Origin: Geobacillus icigianus
GTDB lineage: Bacteria > Bacillota > Bacilli > Bacillales > Anoxybacillaceae
Length of the DNA: 48,262 nucleotides
Assembly: GCF_000750005.1 (NCBI RefSeq)
Contig: NZ_JPYA01000169.1
Location: 1 to 48,262, forward strand
Direction: 5' to 3'
Translations under genes and position numbers: made by a program
The notes under the pieces: model-generated
What the model was told of the DNA's origin: nothing
Seen by the model: only the letters and a program-made list of their open reading frames with translations
Database searches by the model: none
Shown here: positions 7,016-15,809 of the stretch, in pieces
How the letters are laid out: each line of letters begins with the position of its first letter
How positions within the stretch are numbered: position 1 is the first letter of the stretch

Positions 7016-7456
7016 TTACGTATACAAGTTGATGATCAATCCTTGAATTTCCCCCAGCGTCTGCAGCAAATCCATCCGCGGCCGTTCTTGTTCGAGCACC
7101 GCATTGGTGACGTCCAGCAGCTTTTGGTCGATCGTTTTGACGATCTGATAAACGCGAGAACGGCCGCTCCAATGGAACCCATACTGTTCCGTCAGCTTCA
7201 ATCCATGGTTCACCGCTTCATCAAGCAATTGTTTGACGAGCTGCTTATACCGCCGCAAATCGTCAACCGTCCGCGACTTGGCCAGTTTTTGTCCTTGCTG
7301 TTCGATTTCATCCGCCAGCTGCTTCAACCGCTCGTTGCGCAGCTTTTCCTGCTCCTTGGCGGTCAGCTCGGCAAATGACACAGAAGGCGAAAAAGAAGCG
7401 GCCGCTTTTTTGCCGATTGGCACCGATGGGGTGTTGGCAATTTTATTGATCTCCAT
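7016..7456 (-). CDS. YaaR-family (DUF327) protein
   Basis: This 146-residue protein begins MEINKIANTPSVPIGKK and is helical throughout. YRQ-like and QYGFHW motifs (VNHGLKLTEQYGFHWSGRSR near residue 90) are typical of the DUF327/YaaR family. Function unknown. B. subtilis yaaR lies in the dnaX-holB region, so this copy beside flagellar genes is probably a second, flagellum-linked paralog. The ATG at 7456 follows GAAGGAG; a longer form from 7486 is possible. It overlaps the end of the upstream gene by 14 bases. Confidence 0.75.
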   Translation of the reverse strand: MEINKIANTPSVPIGKKAAASFSPSVSFAELTAKEQEKLRNERLKQLADEIEQQGQKLAKSRTVDDLRRYKQLVKQLLDEAVNHGLKLTEQYGFHWSGRSRVYQIVKTIDQKLLDVTNAVLEQERPRMDLLQTLGEIQGLIINLYT

Positions 7457-7706
7457 CTCCTTCGCTCCTACCGTCTTGTTCATCAAGCTTCTGAATCCAT
7501 TGTAAAACTTCCCCGATCACCGCGTAAAGCTGCGGCGGGACGCGCAGCACCGGATCGGCCAGCTGTCTGAGCAACTCCCGGTCGCGAGGCAGCGGAATGC
7601 CCGCCCGCTCCGCCTTGTCGGCCACCTTATCAGCGAGCTGCCGGGGCTGCCGGCTGAGATGTTGCTCATACGACGTAAACGCAGGGACGTAACGGCGCCT
7701 GTTCAT
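7443..7706 (-). CDS. FlhB C-terminal-domain-like protein (YlqH type)
   Basis: The product (87 aa) resembles the free-standing FlhB/EscU cytoplasmic tail proteins such as YlqH: QLADKVADKAERAGIPLPRD, then ELLRQLADPVLRVPPQLYAV and IGEVLQWIQKLDE. The NPTH autocleavage motif of true FlhB is not present. The ATG at 7706 overlaps the stop of the FliK-like gene as ATGA, so the pair is translationally coupled, as ylqG and ylqH are neighbours in B. subtilis. It probably interacts with the FliK-like partner or the export gate; this is inference. Confidence 0.8.
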   Translation of the reverse strand: MNRRRYVPAFTSYEQHLSRQPRQLADKVADKAERAGIPLPRDRELLRQLADPVLRVPPQLYAVIGEVLQWIQKLDEQDGRSEGDGDQ

Positions 7707-9418
7707 ATCGTCCACTCCCACTGGCTCGTTTCGTTTTCCGTCTTCATTCTGTCTGTCGCTGCTCGCTCTTCGTCTTCGGTGTCCATCGGTTGAAAAGCGA
7801 GGCGTTGCACCCGATAACCGATCTGTTCCAGATGATCTTTGACTGTCGAAGCGTATGACTGCAATACTTCCGCCAATTTCTCGGATTCTGTTTCCACCGT
7901 CACGGACAGCTGCCGTTCGATCGCCTGCAAAGAAATCCCCACTTTGCCTTGATTCGTATCCAACAAAAAGTAGAGGCGGCAGTTTTGCCAGTCAAGCTGT
8001 CCGTTACCGCTGCGAGCGTTGACGTGCACATGCACGGTTGCCATCTCACCATGAAGCGAGAGCGGCCACTGGTACAACATCGTTTGCGTGTGGCTGTCAA
8101 CAGTAAATTTGTTGAGCAGCTGTTGGCCGGTAAGATTCATGAGCACCCGTTCCGCCTGCGCGGGTGCGGTTCCTTCCTCCACCCATGACAGCAGCAGCGA
8201 TTTCAAATTCTCGACCGGTGGTAACCGCTCTCCGCTCAAGAGTGCCTGGGCCGCTTCTTGCTCATGGAAAAAGCCGAGGCGGCGCAGCGATTCAACGACG
8301 CCTCTCGCCGATAATGCGTTGTCACGAGCCGCTTGGGACGCTTGTTTCAGTATGCGCGACAGCTGCTCGTGCGGCTTCGTACCTTGCCGCTCGTCCGATT
8401 CGAGAAAAAAGCGCATCACCTTTTGCTCGGACGGCTGAAAGCGAAGCGACTCCAACAACGCTTTCACTTCACGCACCGTCTTGGCGGCTTCGTCCATCTT
8501 TCCTTCCGCAAGGCCGCGTTTCGCCTCTGCCAACTTCGCCCCCGCCTCCAGCAGCTTCGTTTCCGTTTTCATATCGGTAAACAACAGCCAGTCCCCGTTT
8601 AACAACATCCGGTCAAGCGAATGAATGAGCGACTCGACAAGCGGCACGGCTCGCTCTGGCGTCTTCTGGGCCGCGGCATGCGCAAATTGTTCCAGCTGAC
8701 GGGCCATATCACGCTGCCAAACGCGAAAATCGTGGACCAATTCCTTCATTTTTTCTGTCACTGCCGTCATGACAAACGTCCGCGTCTCTGCCGGGGGAAG
8801 AACGAGCTCCGATGCAGCTGCGTACGCACGCGAACCTTCCCATCGCTCCGTCTGTTCGCGAACAGGCGCCGCTTTTGCTTCATCGGTTTCTTCCGGTTCT
8901 TCTGTTTTCGTCAACAACGGCGCCAACAGGTCGCCGAGCGGCGGGCCGTGGAGCGCTTCATGCGCTAGGCGCAAATGTATCTCGGTCACCTCGAGCTGTT
9001 TCGCCGTCAAAGCAGCGACCGTTTCTTGCTTTTGTTTGATCGAGCCGCCTTCCGTCTCCCAAAAGCGACGAACGGCTTCCTTTTCCTTTTCGGTCAGGCG
9101 AATGCCACGGGCTGACAGCCATAGGTCGATTCCATCGTCCAATGAAGCTGGCACAAACCGCCCTATAGACGACAGGGGCACCGCTTGCGCCACCCACGTC
9201 CCCCCTTCTTGCTTCACAAGCCGCACCATAAACGAACGGTCACTCGGCACACCATCCACAAAGCGGACGCGGACATCCTGTTGACCGATGGTGACCACGG
9301 CCTCCTGATCGGTAAGCTTTTCTTTCATTACCGCCATCTGCACACTCTCCGGCTGGAAGGAAACAGCCGGTGTGGGGATTTCATTCGATCGTTGATCGTG
9401 ACGAATACGCATCATCAT
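7703..9418 (-). CDS. FliK-like protein (YlqG type)
   Basis: This 571-residue soluble protein ends in a domain like the hook-length control (FliK) C-terminus: LHGEMATVHVHVNARSGNGQ, then LLDTNQGKVGISLQAIERQL and VTVETESEKLAEVLQSYAST, about residues 455-550. The first 440 residues are helical and charged, with no clear family match. It overlaps the FlhB-tail-like gene by four bases, which echoes the FliK-FlhB substrate switch. Its role is inferred. It starts with three Met codons; the second or third has the better spacing to GAGGA. Confidence 0.75.
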   Translation of the reverse strand: MMMRIRHDQRSNEIPTPAVSFQPESVQMAVMKEKLTDQEAVVTIGQQDVRVRFVDGVPSDRSFMVRLVKQEGGTWVAQAVPLSSIGRFVPASLDDGIDLWLSARGIRLTEKEKEAVRRFWETEGGSIKQKQETVAALTAKQLEVTEIHLRLAHEALHGPPLGDLLAPLLTKTEEPEETDEAKAAPVREQTERWEGSRAYAAASELVLPPAETRTFVMTAVTEKMKELVHDFRVWQRDMARQLEQFAHAAAQKTPERAVPLVESLIHSLDRMLLNGDWLLFTDMKTETKLLEAGAKLAEAKRGLAEGKMDEAAKTVREVKALLESLRFQPSEQKVMRFFLESDERQGTKPHEQLSRILKQASQAARDNALSARGVVESLRRLGFFHEQEAAQALLSGERLPPVENLKSLLLSWVEEGTAPAQAERVLMNLTGQQLLNKFTVDSHTQTMLYQWPLSLHGEMATVHVHVNARSGNGQLDWQNCRLYFLLDTNQGKVGISLQAIERQLSVTVETESEKLAEVLQSYASTVKDHLEQIGYRVQRLAFQPMDTEDEERAATDRMKTENETSQWEWTI

Positions 9419-9482
9419 GTTTCCTCGCTCATTGTTCTCTTACTGTTTATATCGGCATCCCATCGGCAAATGTTTAGCCCGC

Positions 9483-10175
9483 TCACGCCCTCACTAGCGT
9501 CAGTGATCCCACCTCGGCCGCCCCCGCCTCCAGCAGCACACGGGCCGCGTGGCGAACGGTGACGCCCGTCGTGTAAATGTCATCGATGAGGACGATTCGC
9601 TTCCCATTGATCGGCGGATGTCCGGAGAGAAAAAACGGATTGTCCGTTTCAAGCCGCTCGCGGCGCGATTTTTTCGATTGTTTTTCAGAGTGTTTGCGGG
9701 CCAGCCAAGGAACGGACGGCAACGGAAGCAGGCGGGCGAGCGCTTCCGCTTGGTTGAAGCCGCGTTCATGCAGCCGTTCGGCGCTGAGCGGAATCGGAAC
9801 GAGTTGCCACCCCGACCCAAAATCGCGGCGAAAAACGGCGGTCAAGGGCTGACGGAACGCCTCCGCCACCACATAGTCTCCACGAAATTTCCATAAAGCA
9901 ATGACTTCTTTCATCCACTCGTTGTATACGTATACGGAACGGTTTTTCGCAAGCACTCCGCGCCAGCGCTCATCTTCCTCCCAGTCGAGGCAGTCGGCGC
10001 ATATCGAAGGCGCCGACTCCTCGAGCGAGCGGCCGCACATCTCGCAAAGGCGGCCGTCAATGAGTTGGAACGCCCCCCGGCAGCGCGGGCAAAGGACGTC
10101 AAAGTCTTCGAGGAAAAGAAGCTGGCGCCAGTTCGCAATCGGATTGTACGGGGAATGGCAAAGAAGGCAGTTCAT
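9483..10175 (-). CDS. comFC: Competence protein ComFC
   Basis: ComFC is a cytoplasmic protein needed for efficient DNA transformation and binds ComFA. The 230-residue product has N-terminal Cys pairs (C3/C6, then CPRC, CEMC and CADC before residue 65), fitting a zinc-binding head. A phosphoribosyltransferase-type fold follows, with IVLIDDIYTTGVT near 194-206 and ERGFNQAEALA near 133-143. The start overlaps the comFA stop as ATGA. Size and layout are usual. Confidence 0.95.
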   Translation of the reverse strand: MNCLLCHSPYNPIANWRQLLFLEDFDVLCPRCRGAFQLIDGRLCEMCGRSLEESAPSICADCLDWEEDERWRGVLAKNRSVYVYNEWMKEVIALWKFRGDYVVAEAFRQPLTAVFRRDFGSGWQLVPIPLSAERLHERGFNQAEALARLLPLPSVPWLARKHSEKQSKKSRRERLETDNPFFLSGHPPINGKRIVLIDDIYTTGVTVRHAARVLLEAGAAEVGSLTLVRA

Positions 10176-11563
10176 CGGCGCAATAACCCCCGTTTCTTCG
10201 CTTCTTCATTCATGCGGAGGATATGGCGGCGCGCTCGCACCATCGCGTTCGTTTTTCCGTGATGAAAAAAGCGGACATCGCCATCCGGAAACGCGGCGTG
10301 GCGGCCCACGCGGCCGGCGATTTGCACGAGAGCGCTTTCCGTGAAGATGCGGTCTTCGGCGCCGAGAACGGCCACGTCGATGTTCGGCACCGTCACGCCC
10401 CGTTCAAGAATCGTTGTGGTCACCAACAGCGGCACGCGCCCATCGCGAAACGCCTGAACGTGCTCGGCTCTGTCTGGGGCTTCGGCATGAACGCCGACGA
10501 TGGTGGGATTGACGCGCTGCAAGAGGCGGGTGACAGCTTCAAGCTCATCGATACGAGGAACAAACAAAAACGCTTGTTTTCCCTGCTCCAAACGACGGAG
10601 CACCCACGCAAGGACGTTCTGGGGCAAGCGGCCGCGCTCTAACCGCTTGCGCCAATTGCCGCACCATTCGAACGCGGGGACGGGAAGCGGACAGCCGTGG
10701 TAGCGGGCGGGGATGACGGCGGCATTCCGCCGCCCGCGCCGAATGTCGAGCTGCCAAACACGCGATGGGGTGGCGGTCAGATAAATAAGGCTCGACTGTT
10801 CTTTTCGCGCTTGACTGGCGGCGTATTCGAGCATCGGTTCAACCGAGTAGGGGAACGCATCCACTTCATCAATGATCATGACGTCAAACGCGCGGTAGGC
10901 GCGCAACAACTGATGGGTCGTGGAGAGAACAAGCGGAGCGATTCGTCCGCGCTCTTCGCTTCCTCCGTGCCAAACGGCGAGTGGAACGCGGGGAAACGCT
11001 TGGCGAAAGCGAGGAGCGAGCTCGCGGACAACATCGATCCGCGGCGTGGCAAGGCAAACGCGTTCGCCGTTCTCAAGCGCCGCAGCGATAGCGGGAAAGA
11101 GAATTTCCGTCTTTCCCGCCCCGCATACCGCCCAAACGGTGAGCTCGCTTCGGTCAAGCACCGCCTGGCAGACAGCCTGCGCGGCCTCCGCTTGGGCGGC
11201 GGATAGTTCCCCGTCCCAAGTGAACGGCGCTTCATAACGCTCGGATGGAAGCAGAAGCGCCGCATGAACAAGGCGAGTGCAAGTGCCGATGCGCCCCATC
11301 ACTAAGCACTTGCGGCAATACGTGCAGTCCGATCCGCAGCGGGCGCACGGAAATGAGGCAAAAAGATGGGGATCGTCATTTCCGCAGCGGACGCAGCGCC
11401 AGGCGCGCGCTGTTTTGATAAGCCCGGGTTGTTCGTGAAGCAAACCGGCCTGAACGGCGGCGGCGATGTCTTCATCGGGAAACGGCAGCTGCTCCCGCAG
11501 GAGACGCTGGCCGTTCAGCCAGGAAACGAGCGGCGAAGCAACGGAAGATGGGAGAATGTACAA
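10172..11563 (-). CDS. comFA: DNA translocase-type ATPase ComFA
   Basis: ComFA is the superfamily-2 helicase-like ATPase thought to drive single-stranded DNA uptake. The product (463 aa) has a four-Cys zinc motif (C57, C60, CARCGSDC, CRKC near 73-86), Walker A AVCGAGKTE (145-153), a DEVD box (231-234), a SAT-like LTATPSR, and the C-terminal motif QIAGRVGR. The start is TTG at 11563 with AAGGAG upstream; no in-frame ATG is better placed. Unlike B. subtilis, comFB is missing, and comFA overlaps comFC directly. Confidence 0.95.
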   Translation of the reverse strand: MYILPSSVASPLVSWLNGQRLLREQLPFPDEDIAAAVQAGLLHEQPGLIKTARAWRCVRCGNDDPHLFASFPCARCGSDCTYCRKCLVMGRIGTCTRLVHAALLLPSERYEAPFTWDGELSAAQAEAAQAVCQAVLDRSELTVWAVCGAGKTEILFPAIAAALENGERVCLATPRIDVVRELAPRFRQAFPRVPLAVWHGGSEERGRIAPLVLSTTHQLLRAYRAFDVMIIDEVDAFPYSVEPMLEYAASQARKEQSSLIYLTATPSRVWQLDIRRGRRNAAVIPARYHGCPLPVPAFEWCGNWRKRLERGRLPQNVLAWVLRRLEQGKQAFLFVPRIDELEAVTRLLQRVNPTIVGVHAEAPDRAEHVQAFRDGRVPLLVTTTILERGVTVPNIDVAVLGAEDRIFTESALVQIAGRVGRHAAFPDGDVRFFHHGKTNAMVRARRHILRMNEEAKKRGLLRR

Positions 11564-11569
11564 TGAGCA

Positions 11570-12430
11570 TCACTCCTTTTAAAATTCAAGAAAAGCATGT
11601 TCCCGAGCTGGGAGCCAAAAAGAGCGGACAGCGCAGTGATGCGGTAAAAACGTGCCCCCCAAGGTGAAAGATTTTGAGCGCATCAATGAACCAGTGTTAT
11701 GGAGAAAGAGGGAGCTAACAATGCTCTTTTTTCCTAAAAAAGGGTAGGAAGCACAACGTGGCAACCTTCGATCAGAAAAGAAAGTGGAGGCAAAAACGTT
11801 TTTCCGAATAGAGTTAAGATGTGGTTGGACCCTCTTTTTCACGACATATCGACCTTCGAAAGAAATGGATGCGATGAAATCCGACACTATTAAAAAGCCT
11901 CAAAGAGTCATCAAAGTGATCGACAACGCGCTTCGACAACATTCCCGGGGAAATAGTGACACATTTTTCAGGAAAGAACCGTTCGACAAGTTCGGCCAGC
12001 CTTCTCGTTGAGAAGGAGGAGAGAGGAAAAAACGATGTAGCAATGAATGAAAGCACGCGGCGATGGGGAATACAGTCGAGGGAGAACGACTCACAACATA
12101 GGAGAGCAGCGAAGGCGGGAGAAAAAACGGAAAGTTCCATGAATAACAACCCCATATTGCTCAACGCTCATTCCGTCCCATGAAAACCAAACAGGGTGTG
12201 ACAAGACAAACAAAGTAGCCAACCGATTCGCCGTAGCGCAAGGCGGAGCGAACCGTTCCTCCTTGCGCCCGGCCCTCGAGCCTAGAAGGGCGGTGATTTA
12301 GTACAAAATACTGCTTTTATCAGTTAGAAAAGCCTAGCGAAATCAGCCTTCTTTTTTGGCGCCATGTCGCTGATTTGCTCGTGGCAGCCGTTTTTCACCA
12401 GCCTCCTTGAGGCGCGCTTGGCACCCCAAT
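11570..12430. other. 860-bp intergenic region without a convincing gene
   Basis: Several open frames exist here (for example 11784-12011 plus, 11814-12164 minus, 11956-12183 plus). None has a good ribosome binding site, a recognisable motif or plausible composition. Short protein-like stretches on the plus strand are broken by stops, as expected for decayed genes. An AAATCAGC / GCTGATTT inverted repeat lies near 12341-12376. I see no RNA gene. The region lies upstream of comFA and downstream of degV, so it should hold the comFA promoter, which I could not place. Confidence 0.5.
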
Positions 12431-13276
12431 TCACAGCTCATACCACGTCAACCCGAGCGCGCCTTCGCCGACATGGGTGGCGATGACCGGACCGAAATAA
12501 CTGATCGAAAACTCGACGTGCGGATAGCGAGCGGACAGCTCGTCGCGCCAGCGGTTCGCCTCATCCGGCTGGTTGGCATGGATGATGGCAGCTTTGAGCG
12601 GCACGCCTTTGGCGGCATCTTCGGCGAACAATTCTTCGATTCGTTTGACCGCCTTTTTGCGCGTGCGGATTTTTTCAAACGGCACGATCACTTTGTTTTC
12701 AAAGCGAAGAAGCGGCTTGATTTGCAAGAGGCCACCGATGAACGCCTGCGCCCCGGTCAGCCGTCCGCCGCGCTGCAGGTGGGACAAGTCATCAACCATA
12801 AAATAAGCGCGCAACGTTCGCTTCATTTCATCGAGGCGGGCGAGGATCTCGTCCGGCGTTTTCCCCGCCTGCGCCATCTCCGCCGCCTCGATGGCGTAAA
12901 ATCCTTGCGCCATGCAGCTGATTTCCGAGTCGTAGGCGTAAACGCTCAATCCTTCGACCATCGTTCCCGCCGTAACCGCCCCTTGATACGTGCCGCTGAT
13001 GCCGCTTGAAAGGTGGATGCTGATAACCGCATCGTACCCTTCCTCACGAATGGCGGTGAACAAGTCAACGAACTCGCCGACCGATGGTTGAGACGTCGTC
13101 GGCAACACAGAATGTGTTTTCATTTTGGCGAAAAATTCGTCAGCGGTCATGTCGATTTCTTCACGATACGCTTCCTCGCCAAAAATGACGCTGAGCGGAA
13201 TGAGGCGAATGCCCAACCTCTCGCGCACGTCTTTTGGCAAATAGGCCGTACTGTCAGTAACAATTGCGGTTTTCAC
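12431..13276 (-). CDS. degV: DegV-family fatty-acid-binding protein
   Basis: DegV/FakB proteins bind a fatty acid and present it to FakA kinase. The 281-residue product starts KTAIVTDSTAYLPKDVRERL and has the lipid-pocket motifs TTSQPSVGEF (near 59), SIHLSSGISGTYQ (near 85) and the LQRGGRLTG loop. Length is normal. It lies between comFA and degU as in B. subtilis; the name reflects that position and does not imply DegU regulation. The start is GTG with GGAAGGGAG upstream. An extended -10 element lies at 13312-13320. Confidence 0.95.
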   Translation of the reverse strand: MKTAIVTDSTAYLPKDVRERLGIRLIPLSVIFGEEAYREEIDMTADEFFAKMKTHSVLPTTSQPSVGEFVDLFTAIREEGYDAVISIHLSSGISGTYQGAVTAGTMVEGLSVYAYDSEISCMAQGFYAIEAAEMAQAGKTPDEILARLDEMKRTLRAYFMVDDLSHLQRGGRLTGAQAFIGGLLQIKPLLRFENKVIVPFEKIRTRKKAVKRIEELFAEDAAKGVPLKAAIIHANQPDEANRWRDELSARYPHVEFSISYFGPVIATHVGEGALGLTWYEL

Positions 13277-13311
13277 AAACTCCCTTCCTTCCTGACCGGG
13301 AATTTAATTCC

Positions 13312-13320
13312 ATTATACCA
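13312..13320 (-). promoter_or_regulatory. Extended -10 promoter element for degV
   Basis: The minus strand reads TGGTATAAT, an extended -10 (TGn plus TATAAT), 36 bases before the degV GTG. The -35 region is poor, as is common for extended -10 promoters. The 220 bases between this and the degU stop hold no other feature I can name. Confidence 0.55.
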
Positions 13321-13540
13321 AAAAGGCGGACGGCCTACCACTCTTACTAGCGAGCGCGCAGGATGAAACGGAAACAACAGATGCCCGCTGACGTCTCTAA
13401 CCGCTTGTTGTTCTTGGCGCTGCCCGTTCGCTTTCGTCCTCCGATCCCAAAAGCGGGAATGCCGTTTTCGCGCCACCGAACGAAAACAAACGATGCGGGA
13501 AGCGGGACCGCCAGCCTCCGATCGCCAACGCCCAAGGCGG

Positions 13541-14215
13541 TCAGCGCACTTCCACCCAGCCGTTTTTGATCGCCACAACGACCGCTTGCGTCCGATCATT
13601 GACATTTAATTTTTGCAAAATGCTGCTGACATGGTTTTTCACCGTTTTCTCGCTAATGCACAGCGCCTCACCGATGGCGCGGTTGCTTTTTCCATCCGCC
13701 AACAGTTGGAGCACTTCGCATTCGCGTCGCGTCAATAAATGGAACGGACGGCGCACTTCTCGCTTGACTGACCCCCCTCTTTTTTCCATCGCCAAACGGC
13801 GGTATTCGCGAATCAAATTGTGCGTCACTTTCGGATGCAAATAGGAACCGCCCTCCGCTACGACCCGCACAGCTTCGATCAGCGTATCGGCGTCCATCTC
13901 TTTAAGCAAGTAGCCGGTCGCTCCGGTCTGTAAAGCGCGCATGACATAGTTTTCATCGTCATGAATCGACAGGACGACCACTTTCGTATCAGGGTAGGCT
14001 TCAATCAGCTGTTTCGTCGCTTCAACGCCGTTGATGTCCGGCATGTTAATGTCCATCAGCACCAAATCCGGGCGATGTGTTTCCACGATCGAAAGCGCTT
14101 CGCTCCCGCCGCTTCCTTCCGCCACGACTTCAAAGTCGCCCTCAAACTCCAAAATGCGCTTAATGCCTTCACGAAACAGCTGGTGATCGTCAATGATGGC
14201 AATGCGTGTTTTCAT
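13541..14215 (-). CDS. degU: Response regulator DegU
   Basis: DegU controls degradative enzymes, competence and motility after phosphorylation by DegS. The 224-residue product has a receiver domain (acidic pair D9-D10, phospho-acceptor D55 in LMDINMPD, K near 105) and a NarL/LuxR-type helix-turn-helix (about 155-215, [32 protein letters not shown]). Length is close to B. subtilis DegU. It is downstream of degS, separated by an unusually long 228-bp spacer. Confidence 0.97.
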   Translation of the reverse strand: MKTRIAIIDDHQLFREGIKRILEFEGDFEVVAEGSGGSEALSIVETHRPDLVLMDINMPDINGVEATKQLIEAYPDTKVVVLSIHDDENYVMRALQTGATGYLLKEMDADTLIEAVRVVAEGGSYLHPKVTHNLIREYRRLAMEKRGGSVKREVRRPFHLLTRRECEVLQLLADGKSNRAIGEALCISEKTVKNHVSSILQKLNVNDRTQAVVVAIKNGWVEVR

Positions 14216-14333
14216 CGGTTCCTCTCCTCCTTAAGATGTATTTGTCGAACGTTCACTCGAGTTCTTCCGTGCTGATCAATTAGGGATACCCAATTCCATT
14301 CCCGTTGTGCATCGGCATCACGCAAGAACGGTT

Positions 14334-14417
14334 TGTGTTCCTTACTGACTTGGCGCGGCAACATGTCGGGGGTCGCTCCGCCTTATTCCAAAAGCGCGGC
14401 CTGTGTTCCTTATTGAC
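14334..14417 (-). repeat. Direct repeat in the degS-degU spacer
   Basis: TGTGTTCCTTACTGAC (14334-14349, plus-strand sense) recurs as TGTGTTCCTTATTGAC at 14402-14417, 15 of 16 identical and 68 bases apart. The whole spacer (14216-14443) is non-coding on both strands as far as I can judge. It could carry a second degU promoter or operator. Confidence 0.55.
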
Positions 14418-14443
14418 CCCACCGCACATGGCCAGTCAGCCCA

Positions 14444-15607
14444 TTACCTGTCTTCCGAAACGGTACGGTCCAGCGGGATGCGGATGAACACCGTCGTTCC
14501 GCGGCCAGGTTTCGAACGGATCGTCAATGTACCGCCAAGAAGCTCGACCCGCTCTCGCATGCCGATCAGACCGAACGCGTTTTCTTTTTTGACGGCCGGG
14601 TCGAACCCTTTGCCGTCGTCCTTGACGCTGACCAATACGTCTCCGCACGCCACTTCCAGCTTAACATCAATGCGGCGCGCTTCAGCATGTTTCAAAGCAT
14701 TTTGCACCGATTCTTGGACAAGCCGAAACACGGCCGCCTCCATCCGCGACGGCAGCCGAACTTCTTCGCCGATATGTACAAAAGAAATATGGACTCCCTT
14801 ACTATATTCTTCGGCCGTCTGTAAGTATTTTTTAAGTGTCGGCACGAGTCCAAGGTCATCCAATGCCATCGGCCGCAAGTCATAAATAATACGACGCACT
14901 TCCGACAAAGCCGAATACACCATTTTGCGAAAATCGCGAATTTCGGCGATCGCTTCTTCGGTTCCTCGCTCTTTGATTACCTTTTCCACCAAATCGGAGC
15001 GAAGAAGCACATGGGCGAGCATTTGTGCGGGACCGTCATGAATTTCCCGCGACAGACGCCGTCGTTCTTCTTCTTGCGCTTCGATGATTTTCAAACCGAA
15101 TTCTTGCTTTTGTCTAACTCCCTCAATCATTTCGCTCACGTGGCGAAAATCGCTGTTTAAATAGTTGAGGACAACGGTGATTTGCCCAACTAAATGGTCA
15201 GCGCGCGCGATGATTTGAGAAAGGCTCGCCAGCCGCCGCTCGAGTTCATCGCGGCGCAGGCGCAATTGCTTTTCGCGTTCACGCACCATCGCCAGCTTGA
15301 CGTGTAGCTCATGGGCGGCTTCATACGCTTGGCGAATATACCGTTCAGAATGGGAGGAAAAGTTTTGGCTCACTTCCGACAGGCGACGGCGCGCCTGCCG
15401 CGCTTCCCCTTCCAAACGATCCGCCTCTTCGATCGTCTCGGCCGTCAACCGTTTCACTTCTTCGAGTTCCCGCAATAAGTGATCATGTTCTTGCCTTGAC
15501 TGCTCGCCAATCTGGAAAATTTCGTCTTTGCTATGTTGAACGGTGTCGATCATTTTTTCGACAATTTCATCCAACTGTTTGACATCCCAACGTTTTTCCC
15601 CAGCCAT
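14444..15607 (-). CDS. degS: Sensor histidine kinase DegS
   Basis: DegS is a soluble kinase/phosphatase that phosphorylates DegU. The product (387 aa) has no membrane segment. It has a long coiled-coil sensor (about 1-160), the phospho-acceptor H190 in RRRLSREIHDGPAQML, and a C-terminal HATPase with VKDDGKGFDPA and FGLIGMRERVELLGG (about 325-360). Layout and length match B. subtilis DegS. A sigma-A-like promoter lies upstream at 15688-15716. Confidence 0.97.
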   Translation of the reverse strand: MAGEKRWDVKQLDEIVEKMIDTVQHSKDEIFQIGEQSRQEHDHLLRELEEVKRLTAETIEEADRLEGEARQARRRLSEVSQNFSSHSERYIRQAYEAAHELHVKLAMVREREKQLRLRRDELERRLASLSQIIARADHLVGQITVVLNYLNSDFRHVSEMIEGVRQKQEFGLKIIEAQEEERRRLSREIHDGPAQMLAHVLLRSDLVEKVIKERGTEEAIAEIRDFRKMVYSALSEVRRIIYDLRPMALDDLGLVPTLKKYLQTAEEYSKGVHISFVHIGEEVRLPSRMEAAVFRLVQESVQNALKHAEARRIDVKLEVACGDVLVSVKDDGKGFDPAVKKENAFGLIGMRERVELLGGTLTIRSKPGRGTTVFIRIPLDRTVSEDR

Positions 15608-15687
15608 TTGCCAACCTCCAGCAGCGCTGCCAAGCCGTGCGCACGAGCGCCATCAAAATTTATTTGAAGGAAAAAAGTTGTCGATTT

Positions 15688-15716
15688 ATAATAGTAAAAG
15701 CATGCCCTGTCTGCAA
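15688..15716 (-). promoter_or_regulatory. Sigma-A-type promoter of degS
   Basis: The minus strand reads TTGCAG (15716-15711), 17 bases, TATTAT (15693-15688). It lies about 80 bases upstream of degS in the divergent region shared with yvyE. Confidence 0.65.
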
Positions 15717-15809
15717 CTCTTGTATTTTCAGTTTACCATAGTCAGCGCAAATCGCTACCTTTTTCAGCAAAATCATCGCATACCTTCTTAACGATCGGGG
15801 GGTTTGGCG

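Noticed and set aside
9577..10262. Several open frames opposite comFC and comFA
   Set aside because: High-GC antisense frames with no start signals; the minus strand carries clear ComF motifs throughout.
11579..11887. Minus-strand 102-residue frame downstream of degV
   Set aside because: No start signal, odd composition and no recognisable domain; more likely chance in decayed DNA.
11956..12183. Plus-strand 75-residue frame in the comFA-degV gap
   Set aside because: Polar and low in hydrophobic residues, without a start signal; could be a relic but cannot be supported.
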